DNA of 11,809 nucleotides from Bacteriovoracaceae bacterium. Its GTDB lineage: Bacteria; Bdellovibrionota; Bacteriovoracia; Bacteriovoracales; Bacteriovoracaceae. The position numbers and the translations under genes were made by a program. Under the pieces are notes generated by a model. That model saw only the letters and a program-made list of their open reading frames with translations, made no database searches and was not told the DNA's origin. The DNA lies in contig CANEVK010000053.1 of NCBI GenBank assembly GCA_947442115.1, forward strand, positions 1 to 11,809, read 5' to 3'. Within the stretch, counting starts at the first letter, position 1; the number at the start of each line of letters is the position of its first letter. Shown one piece after another: positions 1 through 6,204 of the stretch.

Positions 1-45
1 AAAGATATGAGCACTAATACAATATTACTCAGCGAGGTACCTTCA

Positions 46-705
46 ATGAAACTTTTATCTTTTTTTCTTTTTTTTATCTCAGTCGACTCGTTTGCGAAGT
101 GTAATGGAAGCTATGCTAATCCCATAATTTCAAAAATGTTCAATATCTCTAACTCTAAAGAAATTGATATTAGTTATCTAGACAGTATTTCTCCGGAAGC
201 ATCAAAGCGAGTGGCGAGTGTTTGTATGAGCGGCTGTTATTCTGCGATGTTCAATTCAGAGCTTGATGCAGAATGCGACCAGAAGTACCTCGATGCAATT
301 ATGCCAGATATTGAACTTATCAAGGGTGACATGCAGAAAAAAGGTTTTACCTACAATCCAGAAATTGCGAAAAAAATCGCATCTGACTCGAAATGTAAGC
401 TTATTAGTCAATTTGAAAAAACGACATTTCGACCAGAGAAGCGCTTAGATGCTTCTCAAAATTCATGTCCTGAAAACATGCAAGCAAAATGTATTGGTAA
501 AGAAGTCGTTCGTTGCCAGGCAAAAATAGATTGTAAAGACCATGAAAAATATGGAACAAACATTTATGACGTTGTCTGTTCTTCCGTCGATGGCGAGTGC
601 CCAGGTTTATATGCCTGTGCAGAAGATGAGTCGTGGGATAAATTTAAGGAAAAAACTAAAAATCAAGGTGTGATCTTGAAAGAAACAGGAGTCTCTCAAC
701 AATGA
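46..705 (+). CDS. Exported cysteine-rich protein of unknown function
   Basis: I do not recognise a family. The frame is open from an ATG at 7, but the ATG at 46 is the better start: GCGAGG (32-37) lies 8 nt upstream and the protein then opens with a signal peptide, MKLLSFFLFFISVDSFA, with likely cleavage before KCNGSY. The 219-residue product would be exported to the periplasm or beyond. It has 12 cysteines, most of them after the signal and clustered in the C-terminal half (motifs such as VCMSGC, AKCIG, VVRCQAKIDC, GECPGLYAC), so it is probably disulfide-stabilised; this is inference. Its stop overlaps the start of the next gene (ATGA, 702-705), so the two are very probably co-transcribed and translationally coupled. 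No promoter is visible in the 45 nt available upstream. Confidence 0.8.
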   Translation: MKLLSFFLFFISVDSFAKCNGSYANPIISKMFNISNSKEIDISYLDSISPEASKRVASVCMSGCYSAMFNSELDAECDQKYLDAIMPDIELIKGDMQKKGFTYNPEIAKKIASDSKCKLISQFEKTTFRPEKRLDASQNSCPENMQAKCIGKEVVRCQAKIDCKDHEKYGTNIYDVVCSSVDGECPGLYACAEDESWDKFKEKTKNQGVILKETGVSQQ

Positions 706-950
706 AAGCCCTAATCTCTTTGGTCATGATTATGCCTACATTTGCGATGATTGAGCCGGCCCACAAACTCACGCCAAAGGAACAAGAACACCTTTCTCAA
801 GTGAAAATTGAAAAAGGTGGGGCCCTAGTCCTTAATCAATTTATCGATAAAGTTTCAGGCAAAGAAAAATCATCTTATTTTGTTAAATTTGTTTGTCGAC
901 CAGATCAGAAAAAGAGCTGCAAGGTTGTTGATTACGAATTATTGAAATAA
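702..950 (+). CDS. Small exported hypothetical protein
   Basis: An 82-residue protein of unknown function. The N-terminus MKALISLVMIMPTFA looks like a short signal peptide, with cleavage before MIEPAHK. The mature part is about 67 residues, lysine-rich, with two cysteines (VCRPDQKKSC) that could form one disulfide. The start overlaps the upstream stop as ATGA, and AGGAGT lies a few bases upstream inside the preceding gene. That indicates an operon with the cysteine-rich protein, and the two may act together outside the cytoplasm; this is inference from coupling alone. Nothing catalytic is visible. Confidence 0.72.
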   Translation: MKALISLVMIMPTFAMIEPAHKLTPKEQEHLSQVKIEKGGALVLNQFIDKVSGKEKSSYFVKFVCRPDQKKSCKVVDYELLK

Positions 951-1048
951 CAGTATTTCTTAGATCGCTTTATCTCACAATTTTTTTTAAAAATCAGAAT
1001 TGTTTTAAATCTGACTAGTTCTATCGTGGAACGCAATTCTGAAACATT

Positions 1049-1081
1049 CAAGTTGCCAAATCTGGCAACTTGTTATATAAT
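1049..1081 (+). promoter_or_regulatory. Promoter with palindromic operator for the TA-like pair, leaderless
   Basis: A perfect inverted repeat has 10-nt arms, CAAGTTGCCA (1049-1058) and TGGCAACTTG (1063-1072), around a 4-nt spacer. Its left arm contains a -35 hexamer TTGCCA (1053-1058). After 17 nt comes a consensus -10 TATAAT (1076-1081). Transcription should start about 6-7 nt after the -10, which is the ATG at 1088, so the message should be leaderless. An operator in this place fits autorepression by the downstream HTH protein, as is usual for type II TA operons; binding is inferred. Confidence 0.8.
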
Positions 1082-1087
1082 ACTTCC

Positions 1088-1378
1088 ATGAATCGTCGAG
1101 AATACAACATTAGTATTTTGGTCAATGAGATTTTAATTAGCAAAGTCATCATTGATCCACATTATGAAGAAAAACATGCTGAAAGTATTAACGACGAAAT
1201 CATTCTAGAGTTAGTAAAAACTCTGGATGGAAAATATTTTGATCCGGATGACGAGAAAACGCCCTATGCATATTTTGTAACAGACAAAATAGAGTATTGT
1301 GGAAAACTTTATAAACTCATTTGGGTGCTAGAGGATCATGAAATCTATATAGGCGTGATTAATGCCTATCGGAGGTAA
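1088..1378 (+). CDS. Candidate type II toxin, RelE/BrnT-fold (DUF4258-like)
   Basis: A 96-residue protein directly upstream of an HTH antitoxin-like gene, in the toxin-first order of higBA. The pattern is a His-containing helix (near EEKHAESINDEIILEL, about residues 26-42) and then strands (YAYFVTDKIEY, YKLIWVLED, IYIGVINAYRR) ending in a basic VINAYRR tail. This resembles DUF4258/BrnT-like members of the RelE superfamily, whose toxins are usually mRNA-cleaving RNases. The fold assignment is pattern-based and tentative. An in-frame TTG at 1070 lies inside the operator, so the ATG at 1088 is preferred. It sits 6 nt after the -10 box and has no Shine-Dalgarno. The gene ends 2 nt before the antitoxin start. 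Confidence 0.62.
   Translation: MNRREYNISILVNEILISKVIIDPHYEEKHAESINDEIILELVKTLDGKYFDPDDEKTPYAYFVTDKIEYCGKLYKLIWVLEDHEIYIGVINAYRR
1371..1375 (+). promoter_or_regulatory. Consensus Shine-Dalgarno of the antitoxin gene
   Basis: GGAGG lies 5 nt before the ATG at 1381 and overlaps the end of the toxin frame. It contrasts with the toxin gene, which has no leader and no Shine-Dalgarno. The difference would favour antitoxin synthesis from a shared mRNA; that consequence is inference. Confidence 0.75.
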
Positions 1379-1380
1379 CA

Positions 1381-1683
1381 ATGGGATTTCCAGATAAAAA
1401 AGAATTAGAGCGGGCACTAAAAAAATTAGAAAAATCAGAAGGAACTTTGGCGCTCAAGCCAGATGCTAGTCCTCTTGAAAAGTTTCGCTTTGATCTTTGC
1501 CAGAAATTTTTGAAGTTTAAGAAGACTAATAGCCTTAATCAAAAAGAAATGGCACAAGCTTTAGGTATTGATGAGCCAAAAATGAGTAAGATTCTTCATC
1601 ATCGGATTGATGAATTCTCTACTGACCGATTGATTGAGCTTTATTCAAGACTTGAACCGGATTTGAAATTGAGAGTGGGATAG
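1381..1683 (+). CDS. XRE-type HTH protein, candidate antitoxin and autorepressor
   Basis: A 100-residue protein with a helix-turn-helix at about residues 52-75 (LNQKEMAQALGIDEPKMSKI) followed by DEFSTDRLIELYSRL. This is the typical layout of HTH_37/HigA-like XRE regulators found as antitoxins. The N-terminal 45 residues are charged and helical and could hold the toxin-binding part. It starts 2 nt after the toxin stop with a consensus GGAGG, so the two form one operon. It is the natural candidate to bind the palindrome at 1049-1072. The DNA-binding class is confident. The antitoxin role rests on the class, size and neighbour. Confidence 0.8.
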   Translation: MGFPDKKELERALKKLEKSEGTLALKPDASPLEKFRFDLCQKFLKFKKTNSLNQKEMAQALGIDEPKMSKILHHRIDEFSTDRLIELYSRLEPDLKLRVG

Positions 1684-1831
1684 AGTAAATGAGCTTGCAG
1701 ATTAGAAAGACGAAATCAGGTTTGTCCAACATAAAGCTTTTCAGAGTTGCTTTGAAGTAGAAAACCCGAGCTGACTTGTACAGAATCAAAATTCTCTCAT
1801 GTTTTTAACATAATTAGACGAAAATATTTTT

Positions 1832-2725
1832 ATGAAAATAAAAAATCAAATCATTCTGACCCTCACCTTACTCAATGTCTCCTGCACCATGGATTTGGCG
1901 AAAAGAAATCCTGCGCATGTCAGTGATATAGAGAAAGTAAAGGCATTTAGACAATGCTTTCATGATCTGGATAATTTATCTGATGGAGAACAAATTGGTC
2001 GATTCCCTTGGGGTAAAAATGGCGCCTACCTCTTAGGAGTTCATGAAAAGTTTATTCCTGGCGCTGATGAGCTTTATCTTGAATACCGCTATAAACCATC
2101 TTCCCCTCAAAGAGATGCAGCCTTAAGTTCGACTTATTTGTATATCACAGATCAAGGAGTGAAGTCATTTGTGGTTCCAAATTTTGGCAGCGACCTAAAA
2201 TATGATCCGATGGGAAGAATCAAAATCGATAATGAATTCTATTTCTATATCATCAACATGGTGGGAGATCCTACTTGCATTTATGATAGTAAGGGAAAAA
2301 ATATTAATCCTTACGTAAAAGTGACAACTTCAAATTGCCCGCTCTTTACCAAGGAACAGTTCCTAACACACAATCGAAAAGTTGTTAACAACCCATTGAT
2401 GAAGGTGGATGCAAAAAAAGAGCACTACACTGAATTGAGAGAAACAACCAATCAGGAACAGGTATGGGTAGATGCAACCTTAGAGTATGGAATCAAAAAA
2501 GTGCTAGATGATGCTATAAGTAGTTATTCTGGTAAATGGGCAAAGAACGTCCTTGAAGCAAAAAGAAGCGATAAGGTCGTTGCTGCGCCAGATGCTACAA
2601 GCCTCGTTGCTACAATCGAATCTTCATCGTGTAAAGAATTTGAAGCTATCTCTACTGGTATTGAAAGAATAAAGAAAATTGAAGATGCCAAGAAAGATGA
2701 TTTAAATTACTACAATCAATATTAA
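1832..2725 (+). CDS. Putative lipoprotein of unknown function
   Basis: A 297-residue protein not matched to a known family. The N-terminus MKIKNQIILTLTLLNVSC carries a hydrophobic signal ending in NVSC. Cys18 could be lipidated, although Asn at -3 is atypical for a lipobox, so simple secretion is the alternative. The mature part is mixed alpha/beta with further cysteines at FRQCF, DPTCIYD, SNCPLF and SSSCKEF. The C-terminal 40 residues are charged and helical (GIERIKKIEDAKKDD). The ATG has no obvious Shine-Dalgarno; the bases before it are AT-rich. The 148 nt upstream hold only a weak CATAAT at 1809-1814 and no convincing -35. It is the first gene after the TA-like pair and is probably transcribed separately. 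Confidence 0.75.
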   Translation: MKIKNQIILTLTLLNVSCTMDLAKRNPAHVSDIEKVKAFRQCFHDLDNLSDGEQIGRFPWGKNGAYLLGVHEKFIPGADELYLEYRYKPSSPQRDAALSSTYLYITDQGVKSFVVPNFGSDLKYDPMGRIKIDNEFYFYIINMVGDPTCIYDSKGKNINPYVKVTTSNCPLFTKEQFLTHNRKVVNNPLMKVDAKKEHYTELRETTNQEQVWVDATLEYGIKKVLDDAISSYSGKWAKNVLEAKRSDKVVAAPDATSLVATIESSSCKEFEAISTGIERIKKIEDAKKDDLNYYNQY

Positions 2726-2871
2726 TTTTAGACTCCAGGCCTTAGGGTTCATTCTAGGTACTTATTATTTTATGGTAAGCCCCTTGTGAACCTCATTCAT
2801 GAGTAAAGTTTTTTCCTTAGTCTACCGAAATGGTTGAATATGTAATCTGTCTATGGATGAGAGGAAGGTCT

Positions 2872-3249
2872 ATGAAAAAAATTATACTTGCCATGATTTT
2901 AACGACGGCTTCATTTCAGGTCTGGGCTTGCAGGTATACTTATGCTTTGAGCAACTATCCTTATAACTGCCAAATTCAGAAAATGGGGAGCTCGGCTATC
3001 GAGCAATTTGCTTCTGAATGCTATTGCGAAGATGCTGCTAAATATGGAGCTGAAAGTCCAGAAGGGCCCATAAAATCTGTCTCAAATCTAAGATGTAAAA
3101 AATCATGGGTGAACATTAATAATTCCTCTAAACCTGATTCCGATTTTCATGAGTTTAAAGTTCTTACTTATTTGAAAAATATGCCTTTAAAACCTGGAAC
3201 AGTTTATAGAACCAAGTATTTAAAAGTTAGAAAATCGAAGTGCTATTGA
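2872..3249 (+). CDS. Small secreted cysteine-rich protein
   Basis: The frame is open from 2830, but the ATG at 2872 is preferred: GAGG (2861-2864) is 7 nt upstream and the protein then begins with a clear signal peptide, MKKIILAMILTTASFQVWA, cleaved before CRYTYA. The 125-residue precursor gives about 106 mature residues with six cysteines (ACRY, YNCQI, ECYCED, RCKKS and a KCY C-terminus), consistent with three disulfides. No family is recognised. The stop TGA is followed with no gap, and in the same frame, by the TTG start of the next gene, so coupling by termination-reinitiation is likely. Confidence 0.75.
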   Translation: MKKIILAMILTTASFQVWACRYTYALSNYPYNCQIQKMGSSAIEQFASECYCEDAAKYGAESPEGPIKSVSNLRCKKSWVNINNSSKPDSDFHEFKVLTYLKNMPLKPGTVYRTKYLKVRKSKCY

Positions 3250-3873
3250 TTGAAAAAGAAATCTGCTAGATCCACTTTATTTTATCTAGGCAGTATTGCC
3301 GCAGCTTTTGGGCTATATAATTCACTCGTTATCAATTCTGACTCTTCACTAAATTTAAATGGTGCGTTTGCGAATAAAAGACTTGATGAAATCCTTGGGC
3401 GAATAACCCAAGGACGTCAACCAGCTTCTGAAGCGACAGCTTTAACACCAATTTCAGTTAAAGTTGTGGAGAAAGAAATAAAAAAAGAAGAAGTAAAAAC
3501 ACTCATCGCGGATGTCCCAAAAGATGAAGCTCCCCCAGAACTTTTACCGGCCAACATTGTAGAGAATCTTCAATTAAAGCTGAGCGAAATTCAGAAATTG
3601 GATACAAACGAAAATCAAACAGAGCAAGTTCAAGGCTATTTAAATTCAAAGGATGGGGTGATAGAAAATTTAGCTGTCACCTTTGATGATGGCGAGACTC
3701 TTGGACTAGAGAATTTACCTCTAAGTGCTAATCGATTTATTTATCAGCATAATGGCGAAACCTATCACGGGATGTTCTTTCAGATTGAGACAGATACATA
3801 TATGGTGAGATTTACTGATGGACCATTTAGACTCAAACAATTGGTTTTTAAGAAATCTCAGAGGGATGAATAA
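3250..3873 (+). CDS. Membrane-anchored periplasmic protein, unknown function
   Basis: The start is TTG, immediately after the upstream TGA; there is no ATG or GTG near the N-terminus. The first residues KKKSARSTLFYLGSIAAAFG form a basic patch plus one hydrophobic segment, a signal anchor giving an N-in, periplasm-facing topology. Residues of about 50-105 are a Glu/Lys/Pro-rich linker (VEKEIKKEEVKT, DEAPPELLPANI). The last 90 residues are probably a compact beta-rich domain (VTFDDGETLGLENL, RFIYQHNGETYHG, YMVRFTDGPFRLKQL). The length is 207 residues and there are no cysteines, unlike its neighbour. Alternating strands and a tether suggest a structural or binding role, which is inference. It ends just before the inverted repeat at 3878-3912. 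Confidence 0.68.
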   Translation: MKKKSARSTLFYLGSIAAAFGLYNSLVINSDSSLNLNGAFANKRLDEILGRITQGRQPASEATALTPISVKVVEKEIKKEEVKTLIADVPKDEAPPELLPANIVENLQLKLSEIQKLDTNENQTEQVQGYLNSKDGVIENLAVTFDDGETLGLENLPLSANRFIYQHNGETYHGMFFQIETDTYMVRFTDGPFRLKQLVFKKSQRDE

Positions 3874-3877
3874 TTTA

Positions 3878-3912
3878 TTTTGGTTCTCAAGTTCTTCCCT
3901 TGAGAACCAAAA
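3878..3912. terminator. Long inverted repeat at a convergent gene junction, candidate terminator
   Basis: A perfect 14-bp stem, TTTTGGTTCTCAAG with CTTGAGAACCAAAA, encloses a 7-nt loop and extends by one A-T pair. It sits between the plus-strand stop at 3873 and the minus-strand stop at 3923, the position of a shared terminator. The T and A tracts are inverted relative to the usual intrinsic design: T runs on the 5' side and A runs on the 3' side. The plus-strand T run (3920-3924) comes only after a short gap. It may terminate weakly or mainly protect the 3' ends. Confidence 0.55.
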
Positions 3913-3922
3913 TGAAAACTTT

Positions 3923-4291
3923 TTATTTATGACAATTTAAGAAGAAAACAGCCCCGTCAGCAGCCAGTACACCACGAGTTAACTTCGCATCGATATCAAG
4001 TTTGATGGCATTAAAAATCGCCCCACCATAAACATCTTCAAGATTATTAGCAGCGATGATGCTTATGCTCGTTCTAGAAGCCATCGAAGAGAGTTCTTTG
4101 CTCACTTTATAGGACTTTGACTTGTTAGGATCCATTGAATTAATGCGAACTTCTGAGATTTGTCCACCTTTAGAGGCCATCAATTCAACTGAATCAAGCG
4201 CATCACCAACAGTGCTACAAGTTGCAAATGGGGCCTTTGCAAAAGTGTTAAGGCTAAGTGTAAGTAGAGCTACAACTGAGAGAAATTTCAT
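3923..4291 (-). CDS. Small secreted two-cysteine protein, unknown family
   Basis: A 122-residue precursor. The signal peptide MKFLSVVALLTLSLNTFA is cleaved before KAPFATC. AAGGAGT (complement of 4296-4302) lies 4 nt before the ATG. The mature domain has one cysteine near each end (ATC, about residue 25, and LNC, about 120), which would pin the termini together by a disulfide. Between them are alternating strands (GQISEVRINSM, TSISIIAANN) and the segment LEDVYGGAIF, then the C-terminus GVLAADGAVFFLNCHK. The function is unknown. A stop-interrupted relative lies at 7335-7397, so the family is at least duplicated here. The gene is downstream of the DUF4430-like gene on the same strand with a 99-nt gap, so it may have its own promoter. 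Confidence 0.75.
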   Translation of the reverse strand: MKFLSVVALLTLSLNTFAKAPFATCSTVGDALDSVELMASKGGQISEVRINSMDPNKSKSYKVSKELSSMASRTSISIIAANNLEDVYGGAIFNAIKLDIDAKLTRGVLAADGAVFFLNCHK

Positions 4292-4390
4292 AAGAACTCC
4301 TTGGTTAGAAAGTTAAGGTTGATGAGTGAATTATTAGGGATCGAGGTGAAAAATGGGAAAAAAAATAATCTTAAATCTGAATTATCGGCT

Positions 4391-4810
4391 TTAGTGGCAC
4401 AAAAAATCTGGTTTGAGCTTATGAGCTGGTTCACACTGACTGACCCATTGACCATTTAAGTAGTGAGCGTATCCAAAAAACCACTTCACTTTTTTTTGAT
4501 TAGAGACTGAAATAGTATCCGGGTAATCTTCAGGAACCTGGCCATCAACTTCAAAGCACCAGCCGTAGCTTCTCATTTCGGTATCGCTGATGACTTCTAT
4601 CGCGTCCACACCGATTGGGCTCCCAAAAGCACTATTGAGGCCTGCTTCAGATCCTAGGTATTGAATATTGAATTTTTCGAGTGTTTCTATGGTGACTTGC
4701 CCTAAATTTGAAGACTCTCGTGACTCAAGAGTGGTGGTTAGGAGAGGGCGCTCGCTACAAGGGCCAATGAATTCAACAGTTAAAGAAGCAGCGATGAAGA
4801 AGGGTATCAT
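4391..4810 (-). CDS. DUF4430-like (transcobalamin C-terminal-like) exported protein
   Basis: A 139-residue protein. Residues of about 45-126 resemble DUF4430: IQYLGSEAGLNSAFG, then SYGWCFEVDGQVPED, then KVKWFFGYAHYLNGQW. This matches the family order of a loop, a Trp-containing strand, an NG/DG turn, and a final W-x-x-G/Y strand. In this fold the domain is usually extracytoplasmic and used for binding. GAGG lies 6 nt before the ATG, and an in-frame stop just upstream forbids a longer start. The N-terminus MIPFFIAASLTVEF is hydrophobic but has no positive charge, so the signal peptide is atypical. Four cysteines are present (GPC, GWC, SQC, FLC). The domain call is from pattern memory and is moderately sure. 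Confidence 0.62.
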   Translation of the reverse strand: MIPFFIAASLTVEFIGPCSERPLLTTTLESRESSNLGQVTIETLEKFNIQYLGSEAGLNSAFGSPIGVDAIEVISDTEMRSYGWCFEVDGQVPEDYPDTISVSNQKKVKWFFGYAHYLNGQWVSQCEPAHKLKPDFLCH

Positions 4811-4929
4811 TTTTTCCTCTTACTAAGACGGATGCATTTATCTAGGTTATATACTCCTGCCTAGCTTTTATCTCAAGCGCTAGATGAAGAAATAATGCTA
4901 AAAATTAAAAAAATGAAAAGGATTTATCC

Positions 4930-5637
4930 ATGAAAACCTCCGCCTTAATATTTATGATCTCAATGCTTCTTTCATCAATTTGTTGGGCGAAAGATCTCAA
5001 TGTTATGACCTTAGAAGAGCTGAAGATAGAATTGGTTACCAGGGCCGCTAAGTACACTGGCCAGGGTGATCCAGAATTTAAGATCCAAAATGAGCTTGAA
5101 CCCTATGTGAAACGAATCATAGAGCTCAACCCACAACCACCGGTAAAAGATCGTCTTACGCTTATTTACGGCGTCTGGAAGCAGGTTTGGGGGCCTTATG
5201 ACTATAAAAACGATGACCGCCAAGTAGATCCTGAGCTTGGGGTGAATGAAATTTACCAAGTGGTTGATCCAGATGGGTTTTATTACAACGTTTCTCCAAA
5301 TTATAAAAACGGAAATCCCAAGAAGGAAAAAATTAATTACTTAAAGGGCCAATATCGTTTAAGTAAAACGAACCCAAATGGACTTGATGTGAAATTTCGT
5401 AAATTTCCTGGCATGAGCAAGCGACCAACTGATCGAGCGATCTATGATTTTGTGAAAGAAGCCGAAGACGGAACCCTGCCAAACCAAATTACGATCGTTC
5501 CAACTTTTATTGTTCGTTTATTTTTTGGTGGTGGAACACTGGTTGAGGTTTATACCGATGAATCTATCCGCATTCTATATGCCTCAAACAAAGATGAGTT
5601 TAAACGGGGCTATCTTTACGTGATGGTGAGACCTTAA
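4930..5637 (+). CDS. Exported PAP/fibrillin-like protein
   Basis: A 235-residue precursor with signal peptide MKTSALIFMISMLLSSICWA, cut before KDLNV. AAAGGAT lies about 6 nt before the ATG. The layout resembles the PAP/fibrillin (plastid lipid-associated) lipocalin-like family: an N-terminal helix pair (about 27-67) that ends in a Pro-rich break (ELNPQPPVKDRL), then the first strand with LIYGVWKQVWG (about 78-88), a beta-barrel core (IYQVVDPDGFYYNV), and a C-terminal end (VYTDESIRIL, KRGYLYVMVR) that matches the family's conserved dE-x-lRI...G.lFVl signature. Members bind lipophilic ligands; a periplasmic lipid-handling role would be inference. A divergent partner (DUF4430-like) starts 119 nt upstream. 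Confidence 0.6.
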   Translation: MKTSALIFMISMLLSSICWAKDLNVMTLEELKIELVTRAAKYTGQGDPEFKIQNELEPYVKRIIELNPQPPVKDRLTLIYGVWKQVWGPYDYKNDDRQVDPELGVNEIYQVVDPDGFYYNVSPNYKNGNPKKEKINYLKGQYRLSKTNPNGLDVKFRKFPGMSKRPTDRAIYDFVKEAEDGTLPNQITIVPTFIVRLFFGGGTLVEVYTDESIRILYASNKDEFKRGYLYVMVRP

Positions 5638-5670
5638 TAAAATATAAGAGGAAAAACTTGTTTTATTCCA

Positions 5671-5700
5671 TATTCCAATTTGGAATAAGTGTGCTATAAT
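5671..5700 (+). promoter_or_regulatory. Palindromic operator and extended -10 promoter, leaderless
   Basis: A perfect palindrome has arms TATTCCAA (5671-5678) and TTGGAATA (5680-5687) around one T. An extra half-site, ATTCCA (5665-5670), repeats 7 nt upstream of the same hexamer in the palindrome. The -10 TATAAT (5695-5700) carries the extended TGn element (TGC, 5692-5694), which can compensate for the poor -35 (ATTCCA, 17-nt spacer). The ATG at 5707 begins 6 nt after the -10, so the transcript should be leaderless. The operator is probably bound by the winged-HTH product of the first gene; this is inference. Confidence 0.78.
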
Positions 5701-5706
5701 AAAAGA

Positions 5707-6204
5707 ATGAAACCTCAAGATTTAGTCATTCTATTAAAAATTATCATACTTCAAAACAAAGATTGGAAAGTCGTAGAGCTGGCATCTGCTTTGTATTTAA
5801 GTCAGTCAGAAGTCTCTAAAGCATTAGAGAGGTTGGTCTTTTCTGGACTTCTTGATGAGAGTAAACGAGTACCTTCGAAAAATTCCATCTATAACTATAT
5901 TGTAAATGCAGTAAAATTTTCTTTTCCAATTAGACCTGGCAGAATGGTGAAGGGAATTCCAACTTCACATAGCGCTCCTCCTTTGAAATCAAAGATTGTT
6001 TCAGATGATAAATATGTTTGGCCCCATATAAATGGAACAACTAAAGGTGAGAGTATTGAGCCTCTTTACGAGAAAGCACCTGATGCAGCTTTAGAGGATA
6101 TAAAACTATATGAGATGTTGGCGCTGATTGATTCTTTGCGAGTTGGAAAAGTTCGAGAGCAAGAGATAGCCAAAGAAGAACTCAAAAAGAGAATTCTTGA
6201 ATGA
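5707..6204 (+). CDS. Winged-HTH regulator of a nucleotidyltransferase TA-like cassette
   Basis: A 165-residue protein. Residues of about 20-50 form a winged HTH of MarR/AbiEi type (VVELASALYLSQSEVSKALE followed by RLVFSGLL). A distinctive second part has the motifs RMVKGIPTSHSAPPLK (about 79-94), YVWPHINGTTKG, EPLYEKAPDAALEDIKLYE and ALIDSLRVGKVREQEIA. I recognise this order as a conserved regulator type found next to toxin-like genes, without a firm family name. The frame opens at a GTG at 5689, but that codon lies inside the operator and -10 region, so the ATG at 5707 is chosen. There is no Shine-Dalgarno. Its stop overlaps the nucleotidyltransferase start (ATGA, 6201-6204). It is the likely antitoxin and autorepressor, by analogy with AbiEi. 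Confidence 0.75.
   Translation: MKPQDLVILLKIIILQNKDWKVVELASALYLSQSEVSKALERLVFSGLLDESKRVPSKNSIYNYIVNAVKFSFPIRPGRMVKGIPTSHSAPPLKSKIVSDDKYVWPHINGTTKGESIEPLYEKAPDAALEDIKLYEMLALIDSLRVGKVREQEIAKEELKKRILE

Noticed and set aside
7..45. In-frame ATG at 7 as start of the first gene
   Set aside because: No Shine-Dalgarno is seen, and it would put 13 residues before a complete signal peptide; the ATG at 46 has GCGAGG and starts the signal.
951..1048. Weak hairpin (TCAGA/TCTGA) after the first operon as terminator
   Set aside because: Only a 5-bp stem and no T run follows.
1689..1760. 23-codon basic peptide after the antitoxin gene
   Set aside because: No Shine-Dalgarno at proper spacing, no recognisable motif and very short; could be chance.
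4122..4316. Plus-strand frame opposite the 3923-4291 gene
   Set aside because: Antisense shadow of a gene with its own signal peptide and Shine-Dalgarno; the encoded sequence has no protein-like features.
5011..5259. Minus-strand frame inside the PAP/fibrillin-like gene
   Set aside because: Shadow of a well-supported gene; no start signals.
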